A DNA stretch of 64,000 bases from Streptomonospora wellingtoniae (lineage in GTDB: Bacteria > Actinomycetota > Actinomycetes > Streptosporangiales > Streptosporangiaceae), in the NCBI RefSeq assembly GCF_031845375.1, contig NZ_JAVREK010000003.1, positions 62,001 to 126,000 of the forward strand. Reading direction: 5' to 3'. A program made the position numbers and the translations under genes. Below, in pieces: positions 17,059-25,128 of the stretch. The notes under the pieces were generated by a model, which worked only from the letters and a program-made list of their open reading frames with translations, made no database searches and had not been told where the DNA came from. Every line of letters starts with the position of its first letter. Positions within the stretch are counted from its first letter, which is position 1.

Positions 17059-18111
17059 TCATCGCAACTCTGCCAGAGTCCGGGTAAGGCGGAGCGAAGT
17101 ATCCCGGTCGCGCACCGCCACCCGCAGCCAGTCGGAATCCAGCCCGGGAAAGGTGTCGCCGCGGCGTACGGCGATGCCCGCGTTCCGCAGCCGGTGCCTC
17201 AACGGCTCCCCGCCGATAGCCTTGACCAGCAGGAACGAAGCCGCTGCGGCGGGCGTGACGTGCAAGCCCGCATCGCCCAGTTCCGCGGCGAACTCGGCGC
17301 GCCGACCGGTCAGCCACCGCGCCCACGCCTCGGCCTCCGCCAGGGCGCTGGGCTCGCAGCAGGCCGCGGTCGCCGCGAGCGCGGGAGTCGAGACCGACCA
17401 CAGCGGCTGGGCTCCTGCCAGCAGCTCGACGGCGGAGGGCTCGGCGAGCACATAGCCGGCGCGCAGCCCGGCCAGACCCCAGGTCTTGGTGAGGCTGCGC
17501 ACCACCACGAGCCCGGGAACGCCGGTGCGCTCGGCCAGCGACTCCGCCTCGCCGGGGACGCAGTCGGCGAAGGCCTCGTCCACCACGAGGACGCGGCCCG
17601 GCCGGGCCAGGCGCTCCAGCGCGGCGGCCGGGTGCAGTACCGAGGTGGGGTTGGTGGGGTTGCCCACCATGACCAGGTCGGCCTCCTCGGAAATGAGCCC
17701 CGGGTCCAGCTCGAAGCGGGGCGGCGGGAGCACGACGCGTTCGACGGGGTGGCCGGCCGCGCGCAGCGCCGCTTCGGGCTCGGTGAACTGGGGGTGCACC
17801 ACGACGGCGCGGCGCGGCCGCAGGGCCCGTGCGAGCAGCACGAACGCCTCGGCCGCTCCAGCGGTCAGCAGCACCTCGGCCGGGTCGCGGCCGTGGCGGC
17901 GGGCCACCTCCGCACGGGCCGGCGCGGGATCGGGATAGGCGGCGGCACCGGACAGCGACGCCGCGATCCGCTCGGCCAGCCAGTCCGGCGGGGTGCCCGC
18001 GCGTACATTGACCGCGAAGTCGAGCAGACCCGGCCCCGCCTCGGCGTCGCCGTGGTGGCGCAGGTCGGGGCCGCCTTCGGCGGCGGTGCGGTCGGGCGCC
18101 TCAGTGCCCAT
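17059..18111 (-). CDS. cobC: Aminotransferase-fold CobC/CobD (threonine-phosphate decarboxylase-like)
   Basis: A 350-residue class I/II PLP enzyme of the histidinol-phosphate aminotransferase family, placed by context and by similarity to actinobacterial CobC. It probably supplies (R)-1-amino-2-propanol phosphate for the nucleotide loop. Visible features are the substrate-binding VNVRAGTPP start, VGNPTNPTSVLHP, VVDEAFADC and the Schiff-base lysine in VRSLTKTWGLAGLRAGY. The ATG lies inside the 3' end of cbiX (11-nt overlap), so it is translationally coupled. A true histidinol-phosphate aminotransferase role is the main alternative, judged less likely inside this cluster. Confidence 0.82.
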   Translation of the reverse strand: MGTEAPDRTAAEGGPDLRHHGDAEAGPGLLDFAVNVRAGTPPDWLAERIAASLSGAAAYPDPAPARAEVARRHGRDPAEVLLTAGAAEAFVLLARALRPRRAVVVHPQFTEPEAALRAAGHPVERVVLPPPRFELDPGLISEEADLVMVGNPTNPTSVLHPAAALERLARPGRVLVVDEAFADCVPGEAESLAERTGVPGLVVVRSLTKTWGLAGLRAGYVLAEPSAVELLAGAQPLWSVSTPALAATAACCEPSALAEAEAWARWLTGRRAEFAAELGDAGLHVTPAAAASFLLVKAIGGEPLRHRLRNAGIAVRRGDTFPGLDSDWLRVAVRDRDTSLRLTRTLAELR

Positions 18112-19039
18112 GGCCGTGCCCGTGGCCGTGGCCGTGGCCGTGCGCGGGGTCGTCGGGGTGGTGGTGGGGTGTCTGGGCGGCGCCGACCTTGTCCTCGAAG
18201 CCGGGCAGCGCGATGCGGTAGACGCAGGTGTCGCAGTTCATCCGGATGTCGCCCGCTCGGGCCTCGTCGTAGCGCTCGGCGATCACGTCGGCCAGCCCGT
18301 CGCAGTCGCCGACGACCTGCGCACAGCGAATGTCGAGGTCCGGGTGCCCGCCGGCGAACTCCGTGGTCTGGTCGGCCACGCGGTCGGGCAGCACGCCGGA
18401 GAACAGGAAGTAGGGCAGCACGACGATGCGCCGGGCGCCGAGCCGGCGGATGCGCTCCAGGCCCTCGGGGACGCTGGGCCGGGCAAGCGAGATGAACGCG
18501 GGCTCGACGAAGTCCACGCCCCGCGCGGCGGCGTGCCCCTCCTGCAGCAGGCGCGCGACCTTGCACACCTCGGCGTTGGCGTCGGGGTCGGTCGAGCCGC
18601 GGCCGACGAGGAGCACGGCGGTGGTCTGGGCTTCGGTGTCGTCGCCGTCGGCGCCGCCGTCGGACGGCGCGGTGTCGAGGACCTCCGCCAGGCGCTCGGC
18701 GAGCAGCCGCAGGACCGTCGGGTGGGGGCCGAGCGGGCGCCCGTAGGCGTAGTCGAAGCCGGAGTGGCGCTCCTTCTCGCGGGCGAGCGCGCCGGGGATG
18801 TCGCCCTTGGCATGGCCGGCGGCCACCAGCATGAGGGGCAGGGCGACCACCCGCTCGTGGCCCTTGGCGTAGAGGTCGCCGACGGCCTCGGTGAGCGGTG
18901 GCGGCGAGAGTTCGATGAAGCCCCCGGCGACCTCGCGGTCGGTGAAGCGGCGGCCCAGGCGCTCGACGAACGCCTCGAAGTCCGCTACGCCCTTGTCGTC
19001 GCGGGTTCCGTGTCCGACCAGCAGCAAAGGGGGTTGCAT
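18101..19039 (-). CDS. cbiX: Sirohydrochlorin cobaltochelatase CbiX with His-rich tail
   Basis: A 312-residue class II chelatase inserting cobalt into sirohydrochlorin, the early-cobalt step. Two CbiX-type half domains are present, with LLLVGHGTRD at the N-terminus holding the metal-ligand His, a second LLVGRGSTD half, and YFLFSGVLPDRV between. The last ~20 residues are a His/Gly repeat (alternating HG after PHHHPDDPA) suited to storing cobalt or nickel. The start ATG at 19039 has TAGGAATCGG directly upstream; a GTG 12 codons earlier has no site. The tail is encoded by a hexamer repeat near 18113-18145 and overlaps cobC. Confidence 0.9.
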   Translation of the reverse strand: MQPPLLLVGHGTRDDKGVADFEAFVERLGRRFTDREVAGGFIELSPPPLTEAVGDLYAKGHERVVALPLMLVAAGHAKGDIPGALAREKERHSGFDYAYGRPLGPHPTVLRLLAERLAEVLDTAPSDGGADGDDTEAQTTAVLLVGRGSTDPDANAEVCKVARLLQEGHAAARGVDFVEPAFISLARPSVPEGLERIRRLGARRIVVLPYFLFSGVLPDRVADQTTEFAGGHPDLDIRCAQVVGDCDGLADVIAERYDEARAGDIRMNCDTCVYRIALPGFEDKVGAAQTPHHHPDDPAHGHGHGHGHGHGH

Positions 19040-19278
19040 CCGATTCCTAACCGGTGAGTGGGGTGTTTCGGACACGCCTGCGGGCAGCGCTGTCCGACTT
19101 GTCGGTTCGGGGGGAGAGCCGCGTTGCGACGGCGGTGTGCTCGGAGGCGCAGGAGGCCGGACCCGCGGGGTCCGCCGCTGCGCGGCGCGGTCGGCTGGGC
19201 ACCGTGCGGCGCCGACTGCCGCCGCCTGTTCGCGGTGGCCGGCTCCTCCTCTCTCACTCCTCGTTCAGCGGGCCGTGC

Positions 19279-19302
19279 CGGCGCGCGCTTCGGGGCGCGC
19301 CG
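19279..19302 (-). terminator. Hairpin between cbiC and cbiX
   Basis: CGGCGCGC (19279-19286) and GCGCGCCG (19295-19302) enclose GCTTCGGG. It lies just past the cbiC stop and could attenuate read-through into cbiX. The rest of the 278-nt gap to cbiX shows no gene. Confidence 0.5.
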
Positions 19303-19317
19303 CCGACGGCGGCCGGC

Positions 19318-19914
19318 TCACTCGGGTACGGGTACGGGACCGTACAGCAGAGCGTTCAGCGCCGCAGCGGCGACCGCCGATCCGCCCTTCTCCGAGACGT
19401 TGCTCACCTGCGGAAGCCCGCTCGCACGCAGTTCGGCTTTCGACTCCGCAGCGCCCACGAACCCCACGGGCAATCCGATGACCAGCGCGGGCTCGACCCG
19501 GCGGGCGACGATCTCGGCCAGCGCGGTGGGGGCGCAGCCCACCACCCAGACGGCCCCGGGTCCGACGTCGGAGAAGGCGCTGCGCACCGCCGCCGCAGAC
19601 CGGGTGATCCCGGCCGTGCGCGCCAGGCGCTCGGCGCGCCGGTCACAGATGTGGCACACGCAGTCGCGGGCGGTGATGCCGGCGGCGACCATGGCGACGT
19701 CGGTCACCACCGGTGCACCCTCGTCCAGCAGCCGGGCGGCCTTCTCGACCGCGGAGTCGTCGATCACCAGGTCGGCGGCGTAGTCCAGGTCGGCGCTGGA
19801 GTGGATGACCCGCTCGGCCACGGCGCGGCTGAGCGGCGGCATGTGGCCCAGGTCGACGCGGGAGCGCAGGATGGCGAAGGACTCGGTCTCGATCGGGTGC
19901 ACCCGCCGCTGCAC
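19318..19914 (-). CDS. cbiC: Precorrin-8X / cobalt-precorrin-8 methylmutase
   Basis: A 198-residue CbiC/CobH enzyme that moves a methyl group from C-11 to C-12 of the ring, giving (hydrogeno)cobyrinate. The catalytic His is in ERVIHSSADLDY. The VVTDVAMVAAGI, VVGCAPTAL and GLPVGFVGAAESK blocks are typical, and the length is normal. The GTG start has GGAGGAGACGACC upstream. It follows the ferredoxin gene after 45 nt in the same direction, so the two are probably cotranscribed. Confidence 0.92.
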   Translation of the reverse strand: MQRRVHPIETESFAILRSRVDLGHMPPLSRAVAERVIHSSADLDYAADLVIDDSAVEKAARLLDEGAPVVTDVAMVAAGITARDCVCHICDRRAERLARTAGITRSAAAVRSAFSDVGPGAVWVVGCAPTALAEIVARRVEPALVIGLPVGFVGAAESKAELRASGLPQVSNVSEKGGSAVAAAALNALLYGPVPVPE

Positions 19915-19959
19915 GGTCGTCTCCTCCCCCTCGCTCCGGCTCGGCCGGCGCGGCCGGTC

Positions 19960-20154
19960 CTACAGGACGGCGATCGCGTCGGCCGGGCAGATCTCCACGC
20001 ACTCCAGGCAGCCTGTGCATCTGTCGCCCAGTACGGCCAGGCGCCCGCCCTGCGGCCGGAGCGCGTGCTCCGGACAGGTCAGCAGGCAGGCTCCGCAGGC
20101 CGTGCACGACGATGTCACAGCCACCGGGACGGCGGGCTCGGCGGGGTCGGCCAA
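19960..20154 (-). CDS. Small 2[4Fe-4S] ferredoxin in the cobalamin block
   Basis: A 64-residue ferredoxin with two cluster motifs, CTACGACLLTCP and CTGCLECVEICP. The start is set at a TTG (20154) because GGAAGGAG stands five bases before it; a GTG at 20196 has no ribosome site. It is the first gene before cbiC and lies back to back with the cbiM riboswitch region. It could supply electrons for a corrin reduction or for cobalt reduction before adenosylation, but no partner is proven by the sequence. Confidence 0.85.
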   Translation of the reverse strand: MADPAEPAVPVAVTSSCTACGACLLTCPEHALRPQGGRLAVLGDRCTGCLECVEICPADAIAVL

Positions 20155-20291
20155 GGCGCTCCTTCCGTGCGGCGCCGGCGCTGAGACCAGTGCCACCGCG
20201 GCGGCGCGGCGGACCCCTCAAGCGCGGCGCAGGCCCAGCGTACACGGGGCTTAGGCGACACCCGAGGCGGCGCGGCCGGGATGTCCTCCCA

Positions 20292-20320
20292 TTGCGGATC
20301 CGCCATTCGGGCCGTACGTT
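20292..20320 (+). promoter_or_regulatory. Promoter of the cbiMNQO riboswitch transcript
   Basis: TTGCGG (20292-20297), a 17-nt spacer and TACGTT (20315-20320) predict a transcription start near 20327, which is exactly where the riboswitch P1 stem begins. Confidence 0.6.
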
Positions 20321-20326
20321 CGATGG

Positions 20327-20508
20327 GCCGTGGTGTTCGGGAAGTCCGGTACGAAACCGGCGCGGCCCTCGCCACTGTGAGCGGGAAGTCCGATGCCCCG
20401 CCCGCCGTTCGCGGCGGGTCGGCGCAGGCCACTGGAAGCACCAGCGACGCTGCTTCTGGGAAGGCCGGCGGAGGGCGGCGACCCGTCAGCCAGGAGACCG
20501 GCCACGGC
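20327..20508 (+). promoter_or_regulatory. Cobalamin riboswitch controlling cbiMNQO
   Basis: The closing stem P1 is GCCGTGG (20327-20333) with CCACGGC (20502-20508). Inside are the conserved AAGTCCGGTACGAAACCGG core, GCCACTGTGA (20371-20380), a CCACTGG block and the B12 box AGCCAGGAGACCGGCC (20488-20503). The box sits about 50 nt before the cbiM ATG, so control is probably at ribosome access. When cobalamin binds, cobalt uptake should fall. Confidence 0.95.
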
Positions 20509-20550
20509 GTGACGACCGTCCACGAGGTGCTGGAAGTTGGGTCCCCCGAG

Positions 20551-21288
20551 ATGCATATCGCTGAAGGCTATTTGCCCTGGCAGCACGCTGCCGCCTGGAC
20601 CGCCGCCGCGGCCCCGTTCGTTGCGCACGGTGTCCGGTCGCTCACGCAGGCCGTCCGCGCCGACCCCGACGCCAAGCTGCTCGTCGGCGCCGCCGGGGCG
20701 TTCTGCTTCGTGCTGTCGGCGCTCAAGATCCCCTCGGTCAGCGGAAGCTGCTCCCATCCCACGGGCACCGGTTTGGGCGCGTTGCTGTTCCGCCCGCCCG
20801 TCATGGCCGCGCTGGGCACGATAACCCTGCTGTTCCAGGCGCTGCTGCTGGCGCACGGCGGGCTGACGACCCTCGGCGCCAACGTCTTCTCCATGGCGGT
20901 GGTGGGACCGTGGGTCGCCTACGGCGCCTACCGGCTCGTGCGCGCGGCCACCGCCTCCGCCGGCGAGCAGACCTCGCTGGGCGCGGCCGTGTTCTGCGCC
21001 GCCGCGCTGGGCAGCCTGGCGACCTACACCATGACCAGCGTCCAGCTGGCGCTGGCGTTCCCCGACTCCGCCTCCGGGTTCCTCGGCTCCTTCACGAAGT
21101 TCGCCGGGATCTTCTCGGTGACACAGATCCCGCTGGCCGTCATCGAGGGCCTGGTCACCGTGGTGCTCGTGCGACTGCTGTGCCGGGTCAACCCGGACCA
21201 GTTGCGTCGGCTGGGAGTGCTTCCGCGGCGCACCGCCGAGGCCTCCTCCGCCGATGCGGCCGTGGCGACCGAGAACAAGGCGGGCTGA
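20551..21288 (+). CDS. cbiM: Cobalt ECF transporter substrate-binding component CbiM
   Basis: A 245-residue membrane protein, the metal-binding S component of a cobalt ECF importer. The ATG at 20551 is chosen because MHIAEG is the conserved CbiM N-terminus, in which His2 and the free N-terminus ligate the metal. An upstream in-frame extension would run through the riboswitch. Six to seven hydrophobic helices are visible, with SGSCSHPTGTGLG and LLLAHGGLTTLGAN carrying metal-ligand histidines. It is the first gene of cbiMNQO, three nt before cbiN. Confidence 0.96.
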   Translation: MHIAEGYLPWQHAAAWTAAAAPFVAHGVRSLTQAVRADPDAKLLVGAAGAFCFVLSALKIPSVSGSCSHPTGTGLGALLFRPPVMAALGTITLLFQALLLAHGGLTTLGANVFSMAVVGPWVAYGAYRLVRAATASAGEQTSLGAAVFCAAALGSLATYTMTSVQLALAFPDSASGFLGSFTKFAGIFSVTQIPLAVIEGLVTVVLVRLLCRVNPDQLRRLGVLPRRTAEASSADAAVATENKAG

Positions 21289-21291
21289 GAG

Positions 21292-21657
21292 ATGCCGAGG
21301 ACCGCGACCACTTGGCTGCTGATCGCCGCCGCCGCGCTGATCGCCGTACTGCCCCTGCTCATCGGTTCCGGCAGCCACCTGGAGGAGCCCTTCGCCGGTG
21401 CGGACGCGCAGGCCCGGGGCGCCGTGGCCGAGATCGACCGCGGTTACGAGCCGTGGTTCACCGCGGTCTACGAGCCGCCCTCCGGCGAGATCGAGTCAGG
21501 CATCTTCGCCCTGCAGGCCGCGATCGGCGCCGGGATCATCGGCTACTACTTCGGCGTCGTGCGCACGCGCAGCAGGCTGGCGCAGGAGGGGGCGGTCCCG
21601 CCTGAGGCCGCGCCCACCGAGACCGCCGAGGCGGACTCCGGCTCCACCGAGCGGTAG
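21292..21657 (+). CDS. cbiN: Cobalt transporter auxiliary subunit CbiN
   Basis: A 121-residue small membrane protein with two helices (about residues 7-27 and 68-85) and an extracytoplasmic loop between them (SHLEEPFAGADAQA). It docks on CbiM and is needed for cobalt loading. The C-terminal Glu/Ala/Pro-rich tail is longer than usual. Packed between cbiM and cbiQ with gaps of 3 and 6 nt. Confidence 0.93.
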   Translation: MPRTATTWLLIAAAALIAVLPLLIGSGSHLEEPFAGADAQARGAVAEIDRGYEPWFTAVYEPPSGEIESGIFALQAAIGAGIIGYYFGVVRTRSRLAQEGAVPPEAAPTETAEADSGSTER

Positions 21658-21663
21658 CCGCGC

Positions 21664-22419
21664 GTGCTGGCCATCGACGCAGCCGCCTATGCCAGTCCTT
21701 GGCGGCGGGTGCACCCCGCCGCCAAGGGGCTGTTCTTCGGCGGGCTGCTGGTGTGCGCGCTGGCGCTGCCCACCTGGCCCGCCGCGCCGCTGGTGGCCGC
21801 CGTCGCTCTGTCCGCAGCCTTCGGGCCGGCGCGGGTGTCGCCGCGGGCCTTCGCCCGCACGGCCTGGGGGCCGCTGCTGTTCATCGTGACCGGGTCGCTG
21901 ACGCTGCTGGTGACCGTCGGCGGACCAGAGGGCGCTGTCGCTCTCGATCCCGAGGGCCCGGCCCGGGCCGGCGAGATCACCGGGCGCGCCGCCGCCGCGG
22001 TGTGCTGCCAATTGCTCTTCGCCTTCACGACCCCGCTGGCCGACCTGCTGCCGCGGCTGACGCGCATCGGGCTGCCCGCCGCGCTGGTGGAGGTGGTCGC
22101 GCTGATCTATCGCATGCTGTTCGTGACGCTGGACAGCGCCCGGCGCGTGCAGACCGCCCAGGCGGGCCGGCTGGGCTACGTCGACCGGCGCGCCTGGGTG
22201 CGCTCGGTCGGGTCGCTGGGTGCCGCACTGTTCGTGCGCACCTTCCACCGCGCGCAGCGCATGCAGCGCGGCCTGGAATGCCGCGGCTACACAGGAGAGC
22301 TGACGGTACTGGTCGACGAGCTGCCCCTGCGGCCCGCCGCGCTGGTCGCCGCCGCCCTTCCGCCGCTGCTGGTGGCCGCGGCGACCGCCGCTTACGTCTT
22401 CATTGGAGCACGCCCGTGA
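21664..22419 (+). CDS. cbiQ: Cobalt ECF transporter transmembrane component CbiQ
   Basis: A 251-residue T component that links CbiM to the ATPase. It has several hydrophobic helices and the coupling motifs of the family (ARRVQTAQAGRLG and RTFHRAQRMQRGLECRGYTG, the Ala-Arg-Gly type helices). GTG start. The TGA stop overlaps the cbiO start (GTGA), so translation is coupled. Confidence 0.93.
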   Translation: MLAIDAAAYASPWRRVHPAAKGLFFGGLLVCALALPTWPAAPLVAAVALSAAFGPARVSPRAFARTAWGPLLFIVTGSLTLLVTVGGPEGAVALDPEGPARAGEITGRAAAAVCCQLLFAFTTPLADLLPRLTRIGLPAALVEVVALIYRMLFVTLDSARRVQTAQAGRLGYVDRRAWVRSVGSLGAALFVRTFHRAQRMQRGLECRGYTGELTVLVDELPLRPAALVAAALPPLLVAAATAAYVFIGARP

Positions 22420-23297
22420 CCACCGCTCCCGGCGGCGACGCAACCGCCGCCCCGCCCGCCGCGCTCGCCGGTCTGGGACTCTCCTTCGGCTACCCCGACT
22501 CCGCGCCGGTGTTCGCCGGACTCGACGTGCACATCGCTCCCGGCGAGGTCGTGGGCGTGCTCGGCCCCAACGGGGGCGGCAAGACGACTCTCCTGCGGCT
22601 CCTGTCGGGCAGCCTGACACCCGGCGAGGGCGAGATCCGCCTGAGCGGCGAGCCGGTGCGGCGCGGCCGCCGCGCACTCGCCGAGCTGCGGCGCAGCGTC
22701 CAGCTGGTCTTTCAGGACCCCGACGACCAGCTTTTCTCCGCCAGCGTGACCCAGGACGTGTCTTTTGGCCCGCTCAACCTGGGCCTGGACACCGACGCGG
22801 CACGCGAGCGGGTGGCCTGGGCGCTGGAGGCGCTGGAGATCACCGACCTGGCCGAGCAGCCCACGCACCTGCTCTCCTACGGGCAGCGCAAGCGCGTGGT
22901 GCTGGCGGGCGCCCTGGCGATGCGGCCTTCGGTGCTGGTGCTCGACGAGCCCACCGCGGGGCTGGACCCCGAAGGTGTGGAGTCGCTGGTGGAGACGCTG
23001 GAGGGGCTTCGTGCGGCGGGCACCACGCTGGTGGTCTCCACTCATGACGTGGACCTCGCCTGGCGTTGGGCCGACACCGTGCTGCTGCTCGACCGCGGGC
23101 GACTCGCCTCGGGACCGGCCCGCGAGATCCTGGCCGATCCCGCCCTGCTCGCGGCCGCCCGGCTGCGCCCGCCCTGGGCTCCCGCGACGGACCGAGCCCT
23201 GCGCGCGGCGGGCCTGCTGCCTCCCGGCGCCCCCGGCCCGGCCACCCCCGAGGAGGTCCAGCGGCTCCTCGACGAGGCCGACGGTGCACGCGGCTGA
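22416..23297 (+). CDS. cbiO: Cobalt ECF transporter ATPase CbiO
   Basis: A 293-residue ABC ATPase energising cobalt import. It has Walker A GPNGGGKTT near residue 50, Q-loop QDPDDQLFS, a signature region LLSYGQRKRVVLAGAL in which SYGQ replaces SGGQ as in many CbiO proteins, Walker B VLVLDEPTAGLDP and switch His in VVSTHDVD. The start GTG overlaps the cbiQ stop. It ends the operon, 21 nt from the convergent cbiG-cobJ gene. Confidence 0.95.
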   Translation: MTTAPGGDATAAPPAALAGLGLSFGYPDSAPVFAGLDVHIAPGEVVGVLGPNGGGKTTLLRLLSGSLTPGEGEIRLSGEPVRRGRRALAELRRSVQLVFQDPDDQLFSASVTQDVSFGPLNLGLDTDAARERVAWALEALEITDLAEQPTHLLSYGQRKRVVLAGALAMRPSVLVLDEPTAGLDPEGVESLVETLEGLRAAGTTLVVSTHDVDLAWRWADTVLLLDRGRLASGPAREILADPALLAAARLRPPWAPATDRALRAAGLLPPGAPGPATPEEVQRLLDEADGARG

Positions 23298-23318
23298 TGC
23301 GCCCGGCCGGGTCGGGCC

Positions 23319-25079
23319 TCAGCCGCGCCAGGTGTAGCCGCGCGGGGTGACGAAGCGCCCCGCGACGGTGCGGCTGGCGGAGCTGCCCACCAGGACGACC
23401 GTGTACATGTCCACCTCCTCGGCCTCGCCGTCCAGCATCGCCGCCAGGGTCGTCACCGCGGCGTGCTCGTCGCCGCGGGCAGCGTTGCGCACGTAGCCCA
23501 CGGGCGTGGCCGCGGGCCGGTGCCCGGCGAGGACGCGCAGCGCCTCCGGCAGCTGCCAGTCGCGGCGGCGGCTGCGCGGGTTGTAGAAGCAGACAGTGAA
23601 GTCGCCTTCGGCGGCCGCGCGCACGCGGCGCTCGATCGCCTCCCACGGCGTGTGCAGATCGGACAGCGAGATGTAGGCGTGGTCGTGGCCGAGAGGGGCG
23701 CCGAGCCGGTGCGCCGCGGCGACGGCGGCGGTGATTCCGGGCACACCCACGACGTCGATGTCCCTACCGGCGAAGTCCAGTGCGGGGCTGGCCATGGCGT
23801 AGACCCCGGCGTCGCCCGAACCGATGAGCGCGACGGCCGCCCCCGCCCGTGCCTCGGCCACCGCGGTGCGGGCCCGCTCCTCCTCTTGGCCGAGGCCGCT
23901 CGCCATTGTGCGCGTGCCCGGGCGCAGCAGGTCGCGCACCTGGTCCAGGTACTGGTCCAGCCCCACGACGACCGAGGCGCGGTGCAGCTCGGCGAGCGCG
24001 CGCGGCGCGGCCAGGTCGCGGGCGCCCGGCCCCAGTCCGACCAGGGCGAGGCGGCCGCGTGGCCGCAGCCGCGCGACGGCGGCGGTCGCGTTGGCCGACT
24101 TGTGCTTGGCCGCCACGAGCTCGGCGGCGGCCCCGTCCTCCCCGGCGGCGCGCAGCGCGGCGGCCTCGGCGACGCTGGGCGTACCGACCTCGGCGCGCAC
24201 CACGTCGCTGGGGTTGGGAACGTCGACTCCGGCGAGCTCGTCGGCGGAGAAGATCCGCACCGGCCAGCCGCGTTCGGCGGCCGCGCGCAGGATCCCCTCC
24301 TCATCCGCCTTGACGTCGACGGTGGCCAGGGCGCGCACCGACTGCGCGGCCAGGCCCGCTTCAGCCAGCGTCCGGTCGACGAGCGCTCCGACCTCCTCGC
24401 CGGACGCGCCGCGCGCCGAGCCGACCCCCACCACCAGCGACGGCGGGCGGTAGGTGACGGTCGGCACCGCCGGTGCGGCCTCCGGAGCCGCGGCGCGGTC
24501 GGTGATGCGCAGCAGCGCCTCCGCCGATTCCGCCGGTGTGCCGGCCGAGGCGTTGGGGGGAAGAGGCGGCAGCGGCCAGGCCGGGGCGCCGCCGTACTCC
24601 AGGCGCACCGGCCGGCCCGAGAGCAGCGCGGCGCCGGCGGGCGCCAACGGCGCGGTGTCGGCGACGGTGAAGCCAAGGTCGGCGCCGTAGGAGTCGAGCG
24701 GTGCGGCCGAGGCGGCGTCGCTGGCGGTGGTGACAACCGGTCGGCACCCCAGCACTCCGGCGACCTCGCCGGCCAGGGCGTTGCCGCCGTGGTGGCCGCC
24801 CAGCACCGCGACCGCGTGCTGCAGCGCCTCGTCGACGCAGACCACCGGCGGGTCGGTGTGCTTGTCGCCGAGGACCGGCGCCAGGGCGCGCACTGCGGCG
24901 CCGACGGCCAGGAAGGCCACCACGGCGCCGCAGTCGGCGAAGGCGCTGCGCAGCTGCTCGCCCGCGCGGTCCTCGGTGAAGGTGCGGACCCGGTCGGGCC
25001 AGGCCGCCTGCAGGCGGCCGGCCGCGGTGCGGCCGCGCTCGGTCACGGCGATGACGCCGATGGCGCCGCTGTCGGTCAT
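23319..25079 (-). CDS. cobJ: CbiG-CobJ fusion: cobalt-precorrin-5A hydrolase plus precorrin-3B C17-methyltransferase
   Basis: A 586-residue fusion for ring contraction chemistry. The CbiG half (about 1-335) has the N-terminal domain (CGAVVAFLAVGAAVRALAP, VLGGHHGGN) and the C-terminal VVGVGSARGASGEEV and ATVDVKADEEG blocks; it opens the delta-lactone. The CobJ/CbiH half (about 345-586) has LVGLGPGARDLAAP, GSGDAGVYAM, VGVPGITAAVAAA and VCFYNPRSRRR for C-17 methylation and contraction. CbiG belongs to the anaerobic route, so the partner is best read as CbiH-like. Last gene of the cobI block, 49 nt after cobL. Confidence 0.93.
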   Translation of the reverse strand: MTDSGAIGVIAVTERGRTAAGRLQAAWPDRVRTFTEDRAGEQLRSAFADCGAVVAFLAVGAAVRALAPVLGDKHTDPPVVCVDEALQHAVAVLGGHHGGNALAGEVAGVLGCRPVVTTASDAASAAPLDSYGADLGFTVADTAPLAPAGAALLSGRPVRLEYGGAPAWPLPPLPPNASAGTPAESAEALLRITDRAAAPEAAPAVPTVTYRPPSLVVGVGSARGASGEEVGALVDRTLAEAGLAAQSVRALATVDVKADEEGILRAAAERGWPVRIFSADELAGVDVPNPSDVVRAEVGTPSVAEAAALRAAGEDGAAAELVAAKHKSANATAAVARLRPRGRLALVGLGPGARDLAAPRALAELHRASVVVGLDQYLDQVRDLLRPGTRTMASGLGQEEERARTAVAEARAGAAVALIGSGDAGVYAMASPALDFAGRDIDVVGVPGITAAVAAAHRLGAPLGHDHAYISLSDLHTPWEAIERRVRAAAEGDFTVCFYNPRSRRRDWQLPEALRVLAGHRPAATPVGYVRNAARGDEHAAVTTLAAMLDGEAEEVDMYTVVLVGSSASRTVAGRFVTPRGYTWRG

Positions 25080-25128
25080 CTGGGCCCTTCCGGTCGGTGC
25101 GTCGGCGGAGCGGGGGTGGGGGCGCGTC

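Noticed and set aside
18113..18145. Short tandem repeat taken at first for a CRISPR-like array
   Set aside because: It is a hexamer repeat coding the His-Gly tail of CbiX; there are no spacers.
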